A DNA stretch of 64,000 bases from Rhodospirillales bacterium (GCA_020638285.1 JACKIV010000003.1:186001-250000), one strand, 5' to 3'; shown: positions 33,375 to 43,572, counted from the stretch's first letter. Numbers and translations are program-made. The notes: generated by a model from the sequence alone, not told the origin.

Positions 33375-33478
33375 GGCTCCTTCGTTTTTTTGCGAGAGTC
33401 TTCTCTGGAGATGTTCTGGGCTTTTCGGGATTTCAATTCTTTCTGAATGTCTCTGTGGGTCAAAAGGGGGATTGTCTT

Positions 33479-34051
33479 ATGGCACGGAATTCTGCTCTTG
33501 TTTTCTTTTCAGCCCTCGTTCGTGAGCCGCGCCGTGTTGGCGCCATCGGTCCGAGCGGCCCGAATCTGGGCCGGGTTATGGCGCGTGAGGTGGATTTGTC
33601 CAGACCGGGCCTTGTTGTTGAACTCGGCGGCGGGACAGGCTCCATAACACGGGCTCTCCTTTTGAATGGGATTTCTGACGATCGTCTTCTGGTTGTTGAG
33701 CGCGAAGCGGATCTCTATCAGCATCTATGTGAAAAATTTCCTTCTGTACGCGTTATCCGTGGTGATGCCTTGGAGCTTGGAAAAATTCTTGAGGCACAGA
33801 AATGTTCCGGCGTTAATGCTGTTGTTTCTGGAATTCCTCTTTTGAATTTTCCAGAGTCAGTTCGGCTTGCTTTTTTGCACGAGGCCTTCGCGCAAATGGA
33901 TGAAGAGGGCGTTTTTATCCAGTTTACGTATGGCCTCACCTGCCCCGTTCCTAAAAAGCTCCTTCAAAATGCCGGGTTTCAAGCCCGTCCCGTAAATGTG
34001 GTATGGCTGAACTTCCCACCTGCCACTGTGTGGCGTTTCTCGCGAATTTGA
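33479..34051 (+). CDS. SAM-dependent methyltransferase, phospholipid N-methyltransferase-like
   Basis: The 190-residue protein begins MARNSALVFFSALVREPRRV, then GAIGPSGPNLGRVMA and the SAM-binding motif I VVELGGGTGSITRAL. The opening GAIGPSGPNLGRVMAREV is typical of PmtA-type phosphatidylethanolamine N-methyltransferases and of related rRNA dimethylase-like proteins. Methylating PE towards phosphatidylcholine is the likely role, but the substrate is not certain. ATG 33479 with AAAGGGGGA 8 bases upstream is preferred over 33455. It follows rplQ and is convergent with fumC. Confidence 0.72.
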   Translation: MARNSALVFFSALVREPRRVGAIGPSGPNLGRVMAREVDLSRPGLVVELGGGTGSITRALLLNGISDDRLLVVEREADLYQHLCEKFPSVRVIRGDALELGKILEAQKCSGVNAVVSGIPLLNFPESVRLAFLHEAFAQMDEEGVFIQFTYGLTCPVPKKLLQNAGFQARPVNVVWLNFPPATVWRFSRI

Positions 34052-34103
34052 GAAGTCCTTAAAGACAGACAAACGGAGGGGGCCGTGTGCGCGGGAGCCT
34101 CTC

Positions 34104-35519
34104 TTAAACCATTTTCTCTGGCTTAACCCATTCGTCAAATTGTTCAGCGGTAAGAAAACCGAGCGCGATTCCCGATTCCTTCAGAGACAAGTTTTCGGCG
34201 TGGGCTTTTTTGGCAATTTTTGCAGATTTGTCATAGCCAATATACGGATTGAGAGCGGTTACAAGCATGAGGCTTTCATACATGAGTTTGTGAATGCGTT
34301 CTTCATTGGCCTCAATTCCGGCCACGCAGTTTTCTGTCAGGGATACGCAGGCATCGGCAAGAAGGCGAATGGACTGTAATACGTTGAAAATAATGACAGG
34401 TTTGAACACATTCAACTCAAAATGTCCGTTGCTGCCCGCAACAGTAACGGCAACATGGTTGCCCATGATCTGAGCACAAACCATGGTCATGGCCTCGGCC
34501 TGCGTTGGATTGACCTTTCCTGGCATAATGGAGGATCCCGGTTCGTTTTCCGGCAATTGAATTTCTCCGATTCCACAGCGTGGGCCGGATCCCAACAGGC
34601 GGATATCATTGGCAATTTTCATTAAGGAGACAGCTAAAACATTCAAAGCGCCGGATAGTTCTACCATGGCATCATGGGCGGCAAGGGATTCAAACTTGTT
34701 TGGAGCCGTGATGAAGGGTAATCCTGTGATATCGCAGGCATACTCTGCAAATTTTTCTGGAAATCCTGCGCGGCAGTTCAGGCCCGTCCCGACGGCAGTA
34801 CCCCCTTGGGCCAGTTGCAGGACTCTGGGAAGGGTCGATTGAACTCGCGCGATTCCATATTCAATCTGTGTCGCATAGCCGGAAAATTCCTGCCCAAGAG
34901 TTATGGGGGTGGCATCCTGAAGATGCGTCCGTCCGATTTTTACAATACCGGAAAATTCTTGCGCTTTGGCAGACAGAGCATGCTTTAAGGATTCAAGGGC
35001 CGGAATCAGGTCATGATGGACCTGTTCCGCCGCCGCGATGTGCATGACGGTTGGAAAGGAGTCGTTGGACGATTGGCCCATATTCACATGATCGTTCGGA
35101 TGGACGGGATTTTTCCCGCCGCGCGTTCCGGTCAGAAGCTCGTTTGCCCGCCCGGCGATCACTTCATTGGCGTTCATGTTCGTCTGGGTTCCTGACCCCG
35201 TTTGCCAGATCACGAGGGGAAATTCATCGGCCAGTGTGCCGTCGATGACCTCGTCTGCGGCCTGAAGAATCGCGGGTGCAATTTGGGTGTCCAGTGCGCC
35301 AAGATCCCGGTTTGCGAGCGCCGCTGCCTTTTTCTGAATGCCCAGTGCGCGGACAAGCGGTGCAGGCATGCGCTCGCCTCCGATTCTGAAATTCTGGATG
35401 GATCTTTGGGTTTGTGCTCCCCAGTAATGATCTGCGGGAACATCGATTTCGCCGAGCGTGTCGGTTTCAATCCGCACTTCAAGGGGTTTGGCGTCTGTCT
35501 TCGAGCTGTTTTTAAGCAT
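34104..35519 (-). CDS. fumC: Fumarate hydratase, class II
   Basis: FumC interconverts fumarate and malate in the TCA cycle and needs no iron-sulfur cluster. The 471-residue protein shows the signature GSSIMPGKVNPTQ, TGSGTQTNMNANEVIA, HPNDHVNMGQSSNDSFPT and IGRTHLQDATPITLGQEFSG. The length is normal. It is alone on the minus strand between the methyltransferase and secF. Confidence 0.97.
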   Translation of the reverse strand: MLKNSSKTDAKPLEVRIETDTLGEIDVPADHYWGAQTQRSIQNFRIGGERMPAPLVRALGIQKKAAALANRDLGALDTQIAPAILQAADEVIDGTLADEFPLVIWQTGSGTQTNMNANEVIAGRANELLTGTRGGKNPVHPNDHVNMGQSSNDSFPTVMHIAAAEQVHHDLIPALESLKHALSAKAQEFSGIVKIGRTHLQDATPITLGQEFSGYATQIEYGIARVQSTLPRVLQLAQGGTAVGTGLNCRAGFPEKFAEYACDITGLPFITAPNKFESLAAHDAMVELSGALNVLAVSLMKIANDIRLLGSGPRCGIGEIQLPENEPGSSIMPGKVNPTQAEAMTMVCAQIMGNHVAVTVAGSNGHFELNVFKPVIIFNVLQSIRLLADACVSLTENCVAGIEANEERIHKLMYESLMLVTALNPYIGYDKSAKIAKKAHAENLSLKESGIALGFLTAEQFDEWVKPEKMV

Positions 35520-35608
35520 GAATCAGGTGTCCTCCAAGCGACGAGGTTAACGAAGCGGTGCTTACAGGGAAAGAGAAAAATGAGGAAAGTTTTCTTCTTC
35601 CCACATTT

Positions 35609-36550
35609 TTAGGCCTGCTGTGTTTCCTCGGTCGGAGCGGGTTTTTCACGGCGCAAATTGAGGTAGAGCAGCAACGGCGCGGCGACATAGACAGATGAAT
35701 AGGTCCCGACCACAATCCCGAAAAACAGGGCGTAGGTAAAGGATCGAATCACATCTCCACCAAAAATCAACAGTGCAATCAGCGCCAAAAGGGTTGTAAA
35801 TGAGGTCATAACAGAGCGTGAGAGCGTCTGGTTGACTGCTTGATTGAACAATTCAGGCAGAGGCATTTTTCTGTATTTTCGTAAATTCTCCCGGATTCTA
35901 TCGAATACAACAACGGTGTCATTAATGGAATATCCGGCTACGAGCAAGACGGCGGCCAGAGTTGAAAGGTCGAATTCCATGCGCGTTACGGCAAACAAGC
36001 CGACGGTCGCAATCGCATCGTGGAGCAGGGCCAGAACGGCCGCGATGCCGAACTGCCACTCAAACCGCATCCAGATATAGGCCAGAATCCCGGCCATGGA
36101 GAACAACATTGCGTAGATGCCCTTGAGTTTCAGCTCTTTTCCTACCTGCGGCCCGACATATTCAGTGCGCCGATAATCGACGGGGTTAGAGGAAAAAAAT
36201 TCGGACAGATTTGCCTGAACCTTGTCAATGGCTGCTTTCTGGGCTTCCGGACCGCCGGATTGCTGGGGAAGGCGAATCATCAAATTGCGCTTGTCTCCGA
36301 ATTCCTGAAGAGACACGCTACCTAGTTTCAAGGCGTTCAGGCTACTGCGCAAAGCAGACAGGTCCGGGTCCTGGGGAACGGTGACCTCGATCAGGGTGCC
36401 TCCTGTGAAATCGATTCCCAGATTCAGCCCTCTGGTTCCTGTCAAGAAGATTGAGCCGACAATCAGAATAGCCGAAAGAGTAAAACACAGGAAACGCTTT
36501 CCGAGAAAGTCTATCTTTGTGTCGTCAGGGATAAAACGAAGATTTTTCAT
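35609..36550 (-). CDS. secF: Protein export membrane protein SecF
   Basis: SecDF uses the proton gradient to pull proteins out of the Sec channel. The 313-residue SecF has an N-terminal helix, LGIDFTGGTLIEV, a periplasmic domain, and five C-terminal helices including AAVLLVAGYSINDTVVVFDR and QTLSRSVMTSFTTLLALIAL. It lies 15 bases after secD in hemN-yajC-secD-secF. Confidence 0.96.
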   Translation of the reverse strand: MKNLRFIPDDTKIDFLGKRFLCFTLSAILIVGSIFLTGTRGLNLGIDFTGGTLIEVTVPQDPDLSALRSSLNALKLGSVSLQEFGDKRNLMIRLPQQSGGPEAQKAAIDKVQANLSEFFSSNPVDYRRTEYVGPQVGKELKLKGIYAMLFSMAGILAYIWMRFEWQFGIAAVLALLHDAIATVGLFAVTRMEFDLSTLAAVLLVAGYSINDTVVVFDRIRENLRKYRKMPLPELFNQAVNQTLSRSVMTSFTTLLALIALLIFGGDVIRSFTYALFFGIVVGTYSSVYVAAPLLLYLNLRREKPAPTEETQQA

Positions 36551-36565
36551 GGGGCTGTCCGTTTT

Positions 36566-38128
36566 CTATATCGGCAAAGTGCGTGGCTTGCGGGTGTGGA
36601 ACCACGTGACCACCATCAGACGCGTGACGGTCAGGGCGCTGTAGACCGACGTAATGATTCCGATGGTCAGGGCCACGGCAAAACCTTTGACGGGGCCGCT
36701 GCCCAACATGAACAGGATCACGGCCGCGATCAGCGTTGTCGCGTTTGAATCCATGATCGTTGCCATGGCGCGGGCATAACCCGAATCAATCGCGGAAATC
36801 AGAGAACGCCCGTTGCGAGTTTCTTCTCGAATTCTCTCGAAAATCAATACGTTGGCGTCAACGGCCATACCAATGGTCAGGATAATTCCCGCAATCCCCG
36901 GCAAAGTCAGGGTCGCGCCAAGCCCTGAAAGAAGAGCAAAAATGAAAATAATGTTCAAAATCAGGGCCGCGGCGGCAAATCCACCGAACAGGGGGCCATA
37001 AGTGAGGAGAATAAAGACTGCAACAATCCCTATGGCGGCCAGTCCTGCGATTTTTCCAGCCTCAACGGAATCTGACCCCAGAGACGGGCCAACGGTGCGT
37101 TCTTCCACAACGTCCAGTGGCGCGGGCAAGGCGCCTGCGCGGAGAAGAAGGGCCAGATCGTTGGCGTCTTTTACCGTGAAACTTCCGGAGATCTGACCGC
37201 TTCCGCCGCAGATCGGCTCACGGATATTCGGCGCGCTCAGGACTTTTTCGTCCAGAACGATAGCAAAGGGCTTGCCGACGTTTTCGCGGGTAATATCGCA
37301 AAATCGGCGCGTTCCAATTCCGTTAAATCGGAAACAGACGGCGGGCTCTCCAGTCTGGCTTTGACAGAATGATGCGCTATCGAGCATGTCGCCGGTGATA
37401 ATCGGCCTGCGCTCAACGGCGATTTTCGATCCCAGACGATCCGGGTCCGCCATAGGAAGGGTTTTCGTCCCGCTGGCGGGACCGCCTTCTGAAAGGAGGT
37501 GGAAACCCAGTTTGGCAGTTGTTCCGATCAATTCTTTCATGCGTTGCGGGTCGTCTACCCCGGGAAGCTGGAGAACAATTCTGTCCTCGCCCTGACGCTG
37601 GATGGTGGGTTCACGTGTGCCGGTTTCATCGACGCGGCGACGAACGATTTCGATGGATTGGCCAATAGTCTGATCCCGGATTCTGTCAATGGCGCTTTGA
37701 GTCAAACGGGCTTCGATAACGCCGTCTTCGCTGGTCAGAACCTCCATATCGCTGCCTTCGAGGTCGCGAATGATTTTTCTGGCGGCTTCTGCGTCTGCGG
37801 TATTGCGCAGGGAAATCCTGACTCCGTTCGCAACCGGGGCAAGGCGCGTATAGCCGATTTTGGCCTTGCGCAGTTCGGGTCGGAGGGCCTGGGTCAGGTT
37901 TTCGGCGTGGTCGGTCAGAACGGCATCCGAGTCGACCTTGAGCATCAGGTACGATCCACCCTGAAGATCAAGCCCCAGATTAACGGCGTTTGTGGGCAGA
38001 AAAGCGGGCAGATTTGCCTGCATCCACATCCTGTTTTGCTCGCCAACGAAATTCGGGGCGACATAAAAAACGCCCAGAACGCAGCTCAAAAGGATCAAAA
38101 TAACTTTCCAGCGAGGGATGTGGATCAT
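36566..38128 (-). CDS. secD: Protein export membrane protein SecD
   Basis: The 520-residue SecD has an N-terminal membrane helix (WKVILILLSCVLGVFYVAPN), the signature VNLGLDLQGGSYLMLKVD, a large periplasmic P1 domain (about residues 60-330), and five C-terminal helices including GIAGIILTIGMAVDANVLIFERIREE. It acts with SecF and YajC beside SecYEG. Confidence 0.96.
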   Translation of the reverse strand: MIHIPRWKVILILLSCVLGVFYVAPNFVGEQNRMWMQANLPAFLPTNAVNLGLDLQGGSYLMLKVDSDAVLTDHAENLTQALRPELRKAKIGYTRLAPVANGVRISLRNTADAEAARKIIRDLEGSDMEVLTSEDGVIEARLTQSAIDRIRDQTIGQSIEIVRRRVDETGTREPTIQRQGEDRIVLQLPGVDDPQRMKELIGTTAKLGFHLLSEGGPASGTKTLPMADPDRLGSKIAVERRPIITGDMLDSASFCQSQTGEPAVCFRFNGIGTRRFCDITRENVGKPFAIVLDEKVLSAPNIREPICGGSGQISGSFTVKDANDLALLLRAGALPAPLDVVEERTVGPSLGSDSVEAGKIAGLAAIGIVAVFILLTYGPLFGGFAAAALILNIIFIFALLSGLGATLTLPGIAGIILTIGMAVDANVLIFERIREETRNGRSLISAIDSGYARAMATIMDSNATTLIAAVILFMLGSGPVKGFAVALTIGIITSVYSALTVTRLMVVTWFHTRKPRTLPI

Positions 38129-38148
38129 GGCGTGCCCGGTTTTTCTTT

Positions 38149-38574
38149 TTATGATTTCGTGGTTTTTGACTCTTTTGAGTCCTTTGACTCTTTTGATTTT
38201 TTCTTGTCCTCAAGACGGGTCTGAACCGTTCCGCGCAGAGCCGTCACCTTCAGATCGTTGCCCAGGTCAATCAGGACTTCCTCATCGTCAAGAATCTTCT
38301 CAACGCGCCCGAGCAATCCGCCGCCCGTCACGATCCGGTCGCCTTTTTTCAGGGAATCAAGCATCAGCTTGTGTTCCTTGAATCGGCGTTGCTGGGGCAT
38401 AATCAAAAGCAGATAGAACAAAACAACCAGAATGACGATCAGTCCGATGTTCCACAGCATGACACTTCCTGCATCCGGCACAGGGCCGGGCGTGGGCATG
38501 GGCATCTCGGAGCCCGTCACGGAAGAGGCGGAGGGCGAAGAAACGGGAAGTGCGGCGGGACTTGAGTCGGTCAT
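38149..38574 (-). CDS. yajC: Preprotein translocase subunit YajC
   Basis: The 141-residue protein has one membrane helix (IGLIVILVVLFYLLLIMP) followed by QQRRFKEHKLMLDSLKKGDR and the conserved VTGGGLLGRVEKI. YajC associates with SecDF. The Ser/Pro-rich segment before the helix (TDSSPAALPVSSPSASSVTG) is an unusual extension of about 40 residues, and the tail is Lys/Ser repeats (KKSKESKDSKESK). The ATG at 38574 with CAGGAAAA upstream is chosen; the frame is open much further. Confidence 0.93.
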   Translation of the reverse strand: MTDSSPAALPVSSPSASSVTGSEMPMPTPGPVPDAGSVMLWNIGLIVILVVLFYLLLIMPQQRRFKEHKLMLDSLKKGDRIVTGGGLLGRVEKILDDEEVLIDLGNDLKVTALRGTVQTRLEDKKKSKESKDSKESKTTKS

Positions 38575-38683
38575 GGCATTTTTCCTGAAGCGTGTCTCGA
38601 AAGGTAAAAAATCATGGCGACTATACAACGCTGTACGCCAAAGGCAAGTGCGGCGTGGAGTTAAACAACATATGGGCGTTTCT

Positions 38684-40021
38684 CTAAACCGCTTTTGCGT
38701 GTCGGCACTCGATATCTTGCCACACGGAATCAAACGCCGTGCAGATCAGGCGGGTAAAGGGTTTTCCCTGCTGCGTGATGGCGATACCGGCCTGTGTGCG
38801 CGTGAGCAGTCCATCGGATTCGAACGGGGCGAGGGCAGCAAAAATACCCGAGCGTTCAAAGGGATCAAGTCCCTCCAGATCGGATTCGAAAAAGCACATC
38901 AACTGTTCAATGATCTGACGGCGAATAAAATCATTTTCGTTTAACCGAATCCCGCGTTTTCCTGCAAGGCCATCAGCGGCCATAAGGTCCTGATACCCTT
39001 CGATGGAGACATCGTTCTGGACATAACCGGAGGGCAGGGTGCTGATGGCCGAGGCGCCAAATCCGATCAGGATTTCCGTCTGATCCGCCGTGTAGCCTTG
39101 AAAATTCCGGCGCAGAGTGCCGTTTTCAAACGCATGGACGAGGGAGTCTCCCGGCTTGGCGAAATGGTCGATTCCGATGGGGTAATATCCTGAATTTTCA
39201 AGTGTTTCCCCGGCGATCTGCGCCATGGCAAAGCGCGTGGCGGAATCGGGCAGGGTATAACGTTCCAGAATTTTCTGCTGGGGCTTGAACCACGGCACAT
39301 GGGCATAGCCGAACACGGCCAGACGATCCGGGTTGAGCGAGGCTGCGCGGCGCATCGTCTTGCGAATGGAGTCTTCCGTCTGGCGCGGCAGGCCGTAAAT
39401 CAGGTCGAAATTGATGTTGCGAACGCCGATTCCGCGCAAGGCGGTGCATAAATCCCAGACCGTTTCAAAGGGCTGGATGCGCCCGATGGCTTCTTGTACG
39501 TCCGGGTCAAAATCCTGTACGCCCAGACTGACGCGGGTCAAGCCCATCGCAGCCAGAAATTTTACGCGTGCGGAGGAGACGGTGCGAGGATCAATTTCCA
39601 TGGCGATTTCCGCATCCGGCGCGACATCGAATTGCGCCCGGATTCTGGAAAAAATATCGCCCATGTCGCTGTCGGACAGGAAGGTCGGCGTTCCTCCGCC
39701 CCAGTGGATTTGAGTTACCCGGCGGCGGCGTCCCAGAATCCGCGCGACCCGCCCGATTTCTGTATGCAGCGCAGAGACATAGGGGGCTACGGCGTCATAT
39801 TTTTTAACGACACGGGTATGGCATCCGCAATAGCGGCACAGCGCCTTGCAAAAAGGGATATGCAAATACAGGGACAGGGGCGTATCGGGCGGTAAGGACT
39901 CAAGCCATTGCGCCTGATCCTTCGCGCCGACCTGACCTGTAAAATGATTGGCGGTCGGATAGCTGGTATAGCGCGGCGCGCTGCGATCATAATATTTTGA
40001 AAGGTCAGGATTCGATATCAT
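38684..40021 (-). CDS. hemN: Oxygen-independent coproporphyrinogen III oxidase
   Basis: HemN is a radical-SAM enzyme that decarboxylates coproporphyrinogen III in haem synthesis without oxygen. The protein begins MISNPDLSKYYDRSAPRYTS, has the CxxxCxxC cluster motif in IPFCKALCRYCGCHT, GGGTPTFLS and INFDLIYGLPRQT, and is of HemN length (about 445). The ATG at 40021 is preferred; a GTG at 40051 gives ten more residues. It fits with the cbb3 oxidase and nrdG as a low-oxygen function. No clear FNR box is seen upstream. Confidence 0.92.
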   Translation of the reverse strand: MISNPDLSKYYDRSAPRYTSYPTANHFTGQVGAKDQAQWLESLPPDTPLSLYLHIPFCKALCRYCGCHTRVVKKYDAVAPYVSALHTEIGRVARILGRRRRVTQIHWGGGTPTFLSDSDMGDIFSRIRAQFDVAPDAEIAMEIDPRTVSSARVKFLAAMGLTRVSLGVQDFDPDVQEAIGRIQPFETVWDLCTALRGIGVRNINFDLIYGLPRQTEDSIRKTMRRAASLNPDRLAVFGYAHVPWFKPQQKILERYTLPDSATRFAMAQIAGETLENSGYYPIGIDHFAKPGDSLVHAFENGTLRRNFQGYTADQTEILIGFGASAISTLPSGYVQNDVSIEGYQDLMAADGLAGKRGIRLNENDFIRRQIIEQLMCFFESDLEGLDPFERSGIFAALAPFESDGLLTRTQAGIAITQQGKPFTRLICTAFDSVWQDIECRHAKAV

Positions 40022-40188
40022 ATTGTTTTCTATGGTTTTGAGTTCACACACCGGCGGAGTTTATCCCGCTTTCAGGAAAATGGCAAAATTTTGTTTTATG
40101 CCCGGTTTTCGCGCCTGAGGCGTTTACTCGCAATAAAAAATGGTTTATCCAAGGGGCTTGGCAATTTTCAAAGGGCGAGTTCGATACG

Positions 40189-42762
40189 ATGGCAGAAAAC
40201 ATGTTTCCCGTTCTGGACAAGGATCTGGATCTTCCGGTGATGGAGGAGGGGATCCGCGCCCTGTGGGAAAGAACAGGGGTCTATGATTATGATCCAAAAT
40301 CGAAAAAGCCTGTTTTCTCGGTTGATACGCCTCCGCCTTACGTGTCTGCCGCGCATTTGCATGTCGGCCATGCCATGTCCTATACGCAAGCCGAAATCGC
40401 CATTCGTTACAAGCGGATGAGGGGGCATAACATCTTTTATCCGATGGGATTTGACGATAACGGGCTGCCGACCGAGCGCTTTGTCGAGAAGACTCACAAC
40501 ATTAACAAAAAAACCATTTCGCGCAGCGATTTCCGCGCTCTGTGCATTGCAGAGACAACGAAGGGGGCCAGGGAATACGAAAAACTGTGGCGGGCTCTGG
40601 GCCTGTCCGTCGACTGGCGTTTGCGTTATTCCACGATTGACGATCGCTCTCGCCACACGGCGCAAAAGTCCTTTATCGACCTGTATAAAAAGGGTCTTTT
40701 GTACCGGGGGAACGAGCCGGTTCTGTGGGATACCCAGTTTGAAACCTCTCTGGCCCAGGCCGATCTGGAGACCGTCAGCCGCACCGGAAAAATGTATGAC
40801 ATAAGATTCTCATCCGCCGACGGCGCGCCGCTTGTCATTTCCACAACGCGTCCTGAACTGATTCCTGCCTGCGTCGCCTTGTTCGCACATCCGGACGATG
40901 ATCGCTACAAATCTTTGATATCAAATGGAATAAAGGCCGTTGTGCCGCTGTTTGACTATACGATTCCGGTTCTGGCGTCCGAAGATGTGGACCCGGCTTT
41001 TGGAACCGGATTGATGATGGTTTGCACCTTTGGCGACGGTGAGGACGTCAAAAAATGGAAACTCCATCATCTGGAAACCCGTCTGGTTTTGACGCCCTCG
41101 GGGAAGATGAACGATCTGGCCGGGCCGTATGCGGGGCTGAATACCGCGGAGGCGCGCAAGAAAATTCTGGAAGATCTAAGCGCGGCGGGGCTTGTTCTGG
41201 GCGAGAAAAAAGTCGAGCAGAACGTCTCAGTCGGGGAGCGATCCGAAACGCCGGTTGAATTTATCATGGCGCCGCAGTGGTTTATCAATGTTCTGGACCA
41301 CAAGGATCGTCTTCTCAAACGCGCCGAAGGCTTGAAATGGGCGCCGGAATGGATGCGGGTGCGTCTGGCCCAGTGGATTGACGGGCTCAAATACGACTGG
41401 AACATTTCGCGCCAGCGGTTCTATGGCGTTCCGTTTCCAGTCTGGTTCGTTCAGGAAACCGGAGAGATCATTCTGGCCGATGAGGACTCTCTTCCCGTTG
41501 ATCCGATTGAACATTCTCCGCCTGCGTGGGCGCAGGAAAAATATAAGGGTCTGACCATCCTGCCGGAAACGGATGTGATGGATACGTGGATGACCTCTTC
41601 GCTTTCGCCGCTCATCAACGCCAACTGGGCGGGGCGGGACGAGGTTGTGGGCGATATGAGCCTGTATCCGATGAGTCTCCGGGTTCAGGCCTTTGAAATT
41701 ATTCGGACATGGCTGTTTTATACTCTGGTTAAATCGGACTATCATACGGACAGTCTTCCCTGGGCCGATGTCATGATTTCCGGCTGGGGCCTGAACGAAC
41801 AGGGCAAGAAAATCTCCAAACGCGATCTGGAAAAACATACCGACGAGACGGGTTTTAACCGCTATGACCCCTATTCCCTGATCGAGAAATACGGGGCGGA
41901 CGCGCTGCGCTATTGGGCGGCGAGCAGCCAACTCGGCCACGATCTGCGGTTTAACGAGCGCGATGTGAAGGATGGTCGCAAGATCGTTGTAAAATTATGG
42001 AATGTCGCGCGGATGTGTCTGATGTATCTGGACGGGTTCGATCCGGCGCGGGACCGCGTTCCTGTGGCCGACAGACCTGTGGAAGATCAATGGATTTTGT
42101 CCGAACTGAACGATGTCACGGGCCGGATGACAGAAAATTTTGAGTCTTATGACTATGCGACAGCGAAAGAAACGCTGAACAAATTTTTCTGGATGAGTTA
42201 TTGCGATGACTATCTGGAGCTGGTCAAGGGGCGGTTCTGGGAGGATGCGCAGTGGACCGAGCGCGATCGCAAGGCCGCGCAGTCGACATTGTATGAAACC
42301 CTGCGAACGCTTCTGAGCCTGTTTGCTCCATTTTTGCCTTATATCACGGAGGAAGTTTACCAGAAGGTCAATCGATTTGGTGAGACTGCGCCCTCCTTGC
42401 ACGTGACTGCATGGCCTGTGCCCGATTCATCTATGGCGTTTAGCCGGACCAAAGAAATGGAGTTTTTGCGGGAGATCCTTTATGCAACGCGCAAGCTCCG
42501 CTCGGATCTGAAAATCGGAGCCGGGACGGTGCTTGCAGAAATCGTCGTTGACCTTAACGGTGCCCCCGAATCCGTCTGCCAAACAGCAAAAACTCTGGAG
42601 ACGTCTATCCGTAGCGCTGCTCGGGCAAGCAAGATCGTTCTTGGCCCGGTCAGCGCTCCTTGTGCGCCTCTGAGTGGCGCGTCCGGTCTGACGGTCGGAA
42701 TCGTGTCCTACCCGGACGGTCAGGCCCCGAAAATGACCACATCTATTCAGATGGTGGCTTGA
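40189..42762 (+). CDS. valS: Valyl-tRNA synthetase, archaeal/rickettsial type
   Basis: This class I synthetase of 857 residues has HVGH in SAAHLHVGHAMSYTQAE (HIGH motif), FYPMGFDDNGLPTERFVEK, the editing domain with STTRPELIPACVA, WNISRQRFYGVPFPVW, and a KMSKS equivalent reading GKKISKRD. The wording of these segments is that of the archaeal/rickettsial ValRS, not of the usual bacterial enzyme, and the C-terminal coiled coil of bacterial ValRS is not obvious. It probably reflects ancient transfer. Transcribed alone, divergent from hemN. Confidence 0.94.
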   Translation: MAENMFPVLDKDLDLPVMEEGIRALWERTGVYDYDPKSKKPVFSVDTPPPYVSAAHLHVGHAMSYTQAEIAIRYKRMRGHNIFYPMGFDDNGLPTERFVEKTHNINKKTISRSDFRALCIAETTKGAREYEKLWRALGLSVDWRLRYSTIDDRSRHTAQKSFIDLYKKGLLYRGNEPVLWDTQFETSLAQADLETVSRTGKMYDIRFSSADGAPLVISTTRPELIPACVALFAHPDDDRYKSLISNGIKAVVPLFDYTIPVLASEDVDPAFGTGLMMVCTFGDGEDVKKWKLHHLETRLVLTPSGKMNDLAGPYAGLNTAEARKKILEDLSAAGLVLGEKKVEQNVSVGERSETPVEFIMAPQWFINVLDHKDRLLKRAEGLKWAPEWMRVRLAQWIDGLKYDWNISRQRFYGVPFPVWFVQETGEIILADEDSLPVDPIEHSPPAWAQEKYKGLTILPETDVMDTWMTSSLSPLINANWAGRDEVVGDMSLYPMSLRVQAFEIIRTWLFYTLVKSDYHTDSLPWADVMISGWGLNEQGKKISKRDLEKHTDETGFNRYDPYSLIEKYGADALRYWAASSQLGHDLRFNERDVKDGRKIVVKLWNVARMCLMYLDGFDPARDRVPVADRPVEDQWILSELNDVTGRMTENFESYDYATAKETLNKFFWMSYCDDYLELVKGRFWEDAQWTERDRKAAQSTLYETLRTLLSLFAPFLPYITEEVYQKVNRFGETAPSLHVTAWPVPDSSMAFSRTKEMEFLREILYATRKLRSDLKIGAGTVLAEIVVDLNGAPESVCQTAKTLETSIRSAARASKIVLGPVSAPCAPLSGASGLTVGIVSYPDGQAPKMTTSIQMVA

Positions 42763-42783
42763 TTCGAGGGAGCTATAAAAGCA

Positions 42784-43572
42784 TCAGAATTTTTCGAACC
42801 AGTTTTCTGTTTTTTCCAGAAGCTCGAAAACCCGGTCGTCTTCAAAGAAATCATGCCCGGCCTGAACATGGGCGATTTCCTTTGGCTCCGGGAAGTACTC
42901 AAAAATCTGCTGCTGGCCGGGGCGTTCGTAATGCATATCCGCGATGGTCAGCATCGTCGGCGCTTTCATGGCACGCGCAAGCTGCTTCATTTTACGCAGG
43001 TCATAATCTTCGGCCTCGGCAATCATGGCCTCATTGACCAGAACATCGACATGATAGGATAAAAAGTGTGCTTTCCATTCCGGATCCGCACAGGTGTTCG
43101 TGATCCACCAGTCGCTGTAGGAAAACAGCGTTGAATCCCACAGGGCAACCGCCTGAACGTCAGGATTCAAACACACCGTGGTCATCCCGCCATAGCTATG
43201 CCCGGCGATGTAAATTTTGCTGTAATCCGACTGATAATATTCCAGAACAACCTTCAGGTCATTGATGTGATGGGCCAGAAGACACGTATTGAGCTTCCGC
43301 GCATCTTCCGCCGAGTGATAAAACGCGAAGCGCACCACATCGTATCCGCGCGCGGTAAACCAGCGCATGGCCATGATATGCAGCCATTCTTCCGGATAGC
43401 CCGTCAGACCATGGGCGCAGATCAGGAGCTTTTTGGCTTTTTTCTCGCCGCGCGCCTGATTGAATGTTCCATAAATCCGAAACCCGTCTCCGGCGTTCAG
43501 GATCAGCGGCTGGTCCCGCGATTCGGGGGCCAGAGGGATGTTGAGATCATACGTTTTCTTGCTGTTTGGCAT
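42784..43572 (-). CDS. Alpha/beta hydrolase
   Basis: The 262-residue protein has the nucleophile elbow IYIAGHSYGGMTT, an oxyanion-side segment ICAHGLTGYPEEW and a likely catalytic His in VQAGHDFFEDD. No signal peptide is seen, so it should be cytoplasmic. Esterase, peptidase or thioesterase activity cannot be told apart. It is convergent with valS (21 bases between stops). An imperfect long hairpin lies upstream of its start. Confidence 0.75.
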   Translation of the reverse strand: MPNSKKTYDLNIPLAPESRDQPLILNAGDGFRIYGTFNQARGEKKAKKLLICAHGLTGYPEEWLHIMAMRWFTARGYDVVRFAFYHSAEDARKLNTCLLAHHINDLKVVLEYYQSDYSKIYIAGHSYGGMTTVCLNPDVQAVALWDSTLFSYSDWWITNTCADPEWKAHFLSYHVDVLVNEAMIAEAEDYDLRKMKQLARAMKAPTMLTIADMHYERPGQQQIFEYFPEPKEIAHVQAGHDFFEDDRVFELLEKTENWFEKF

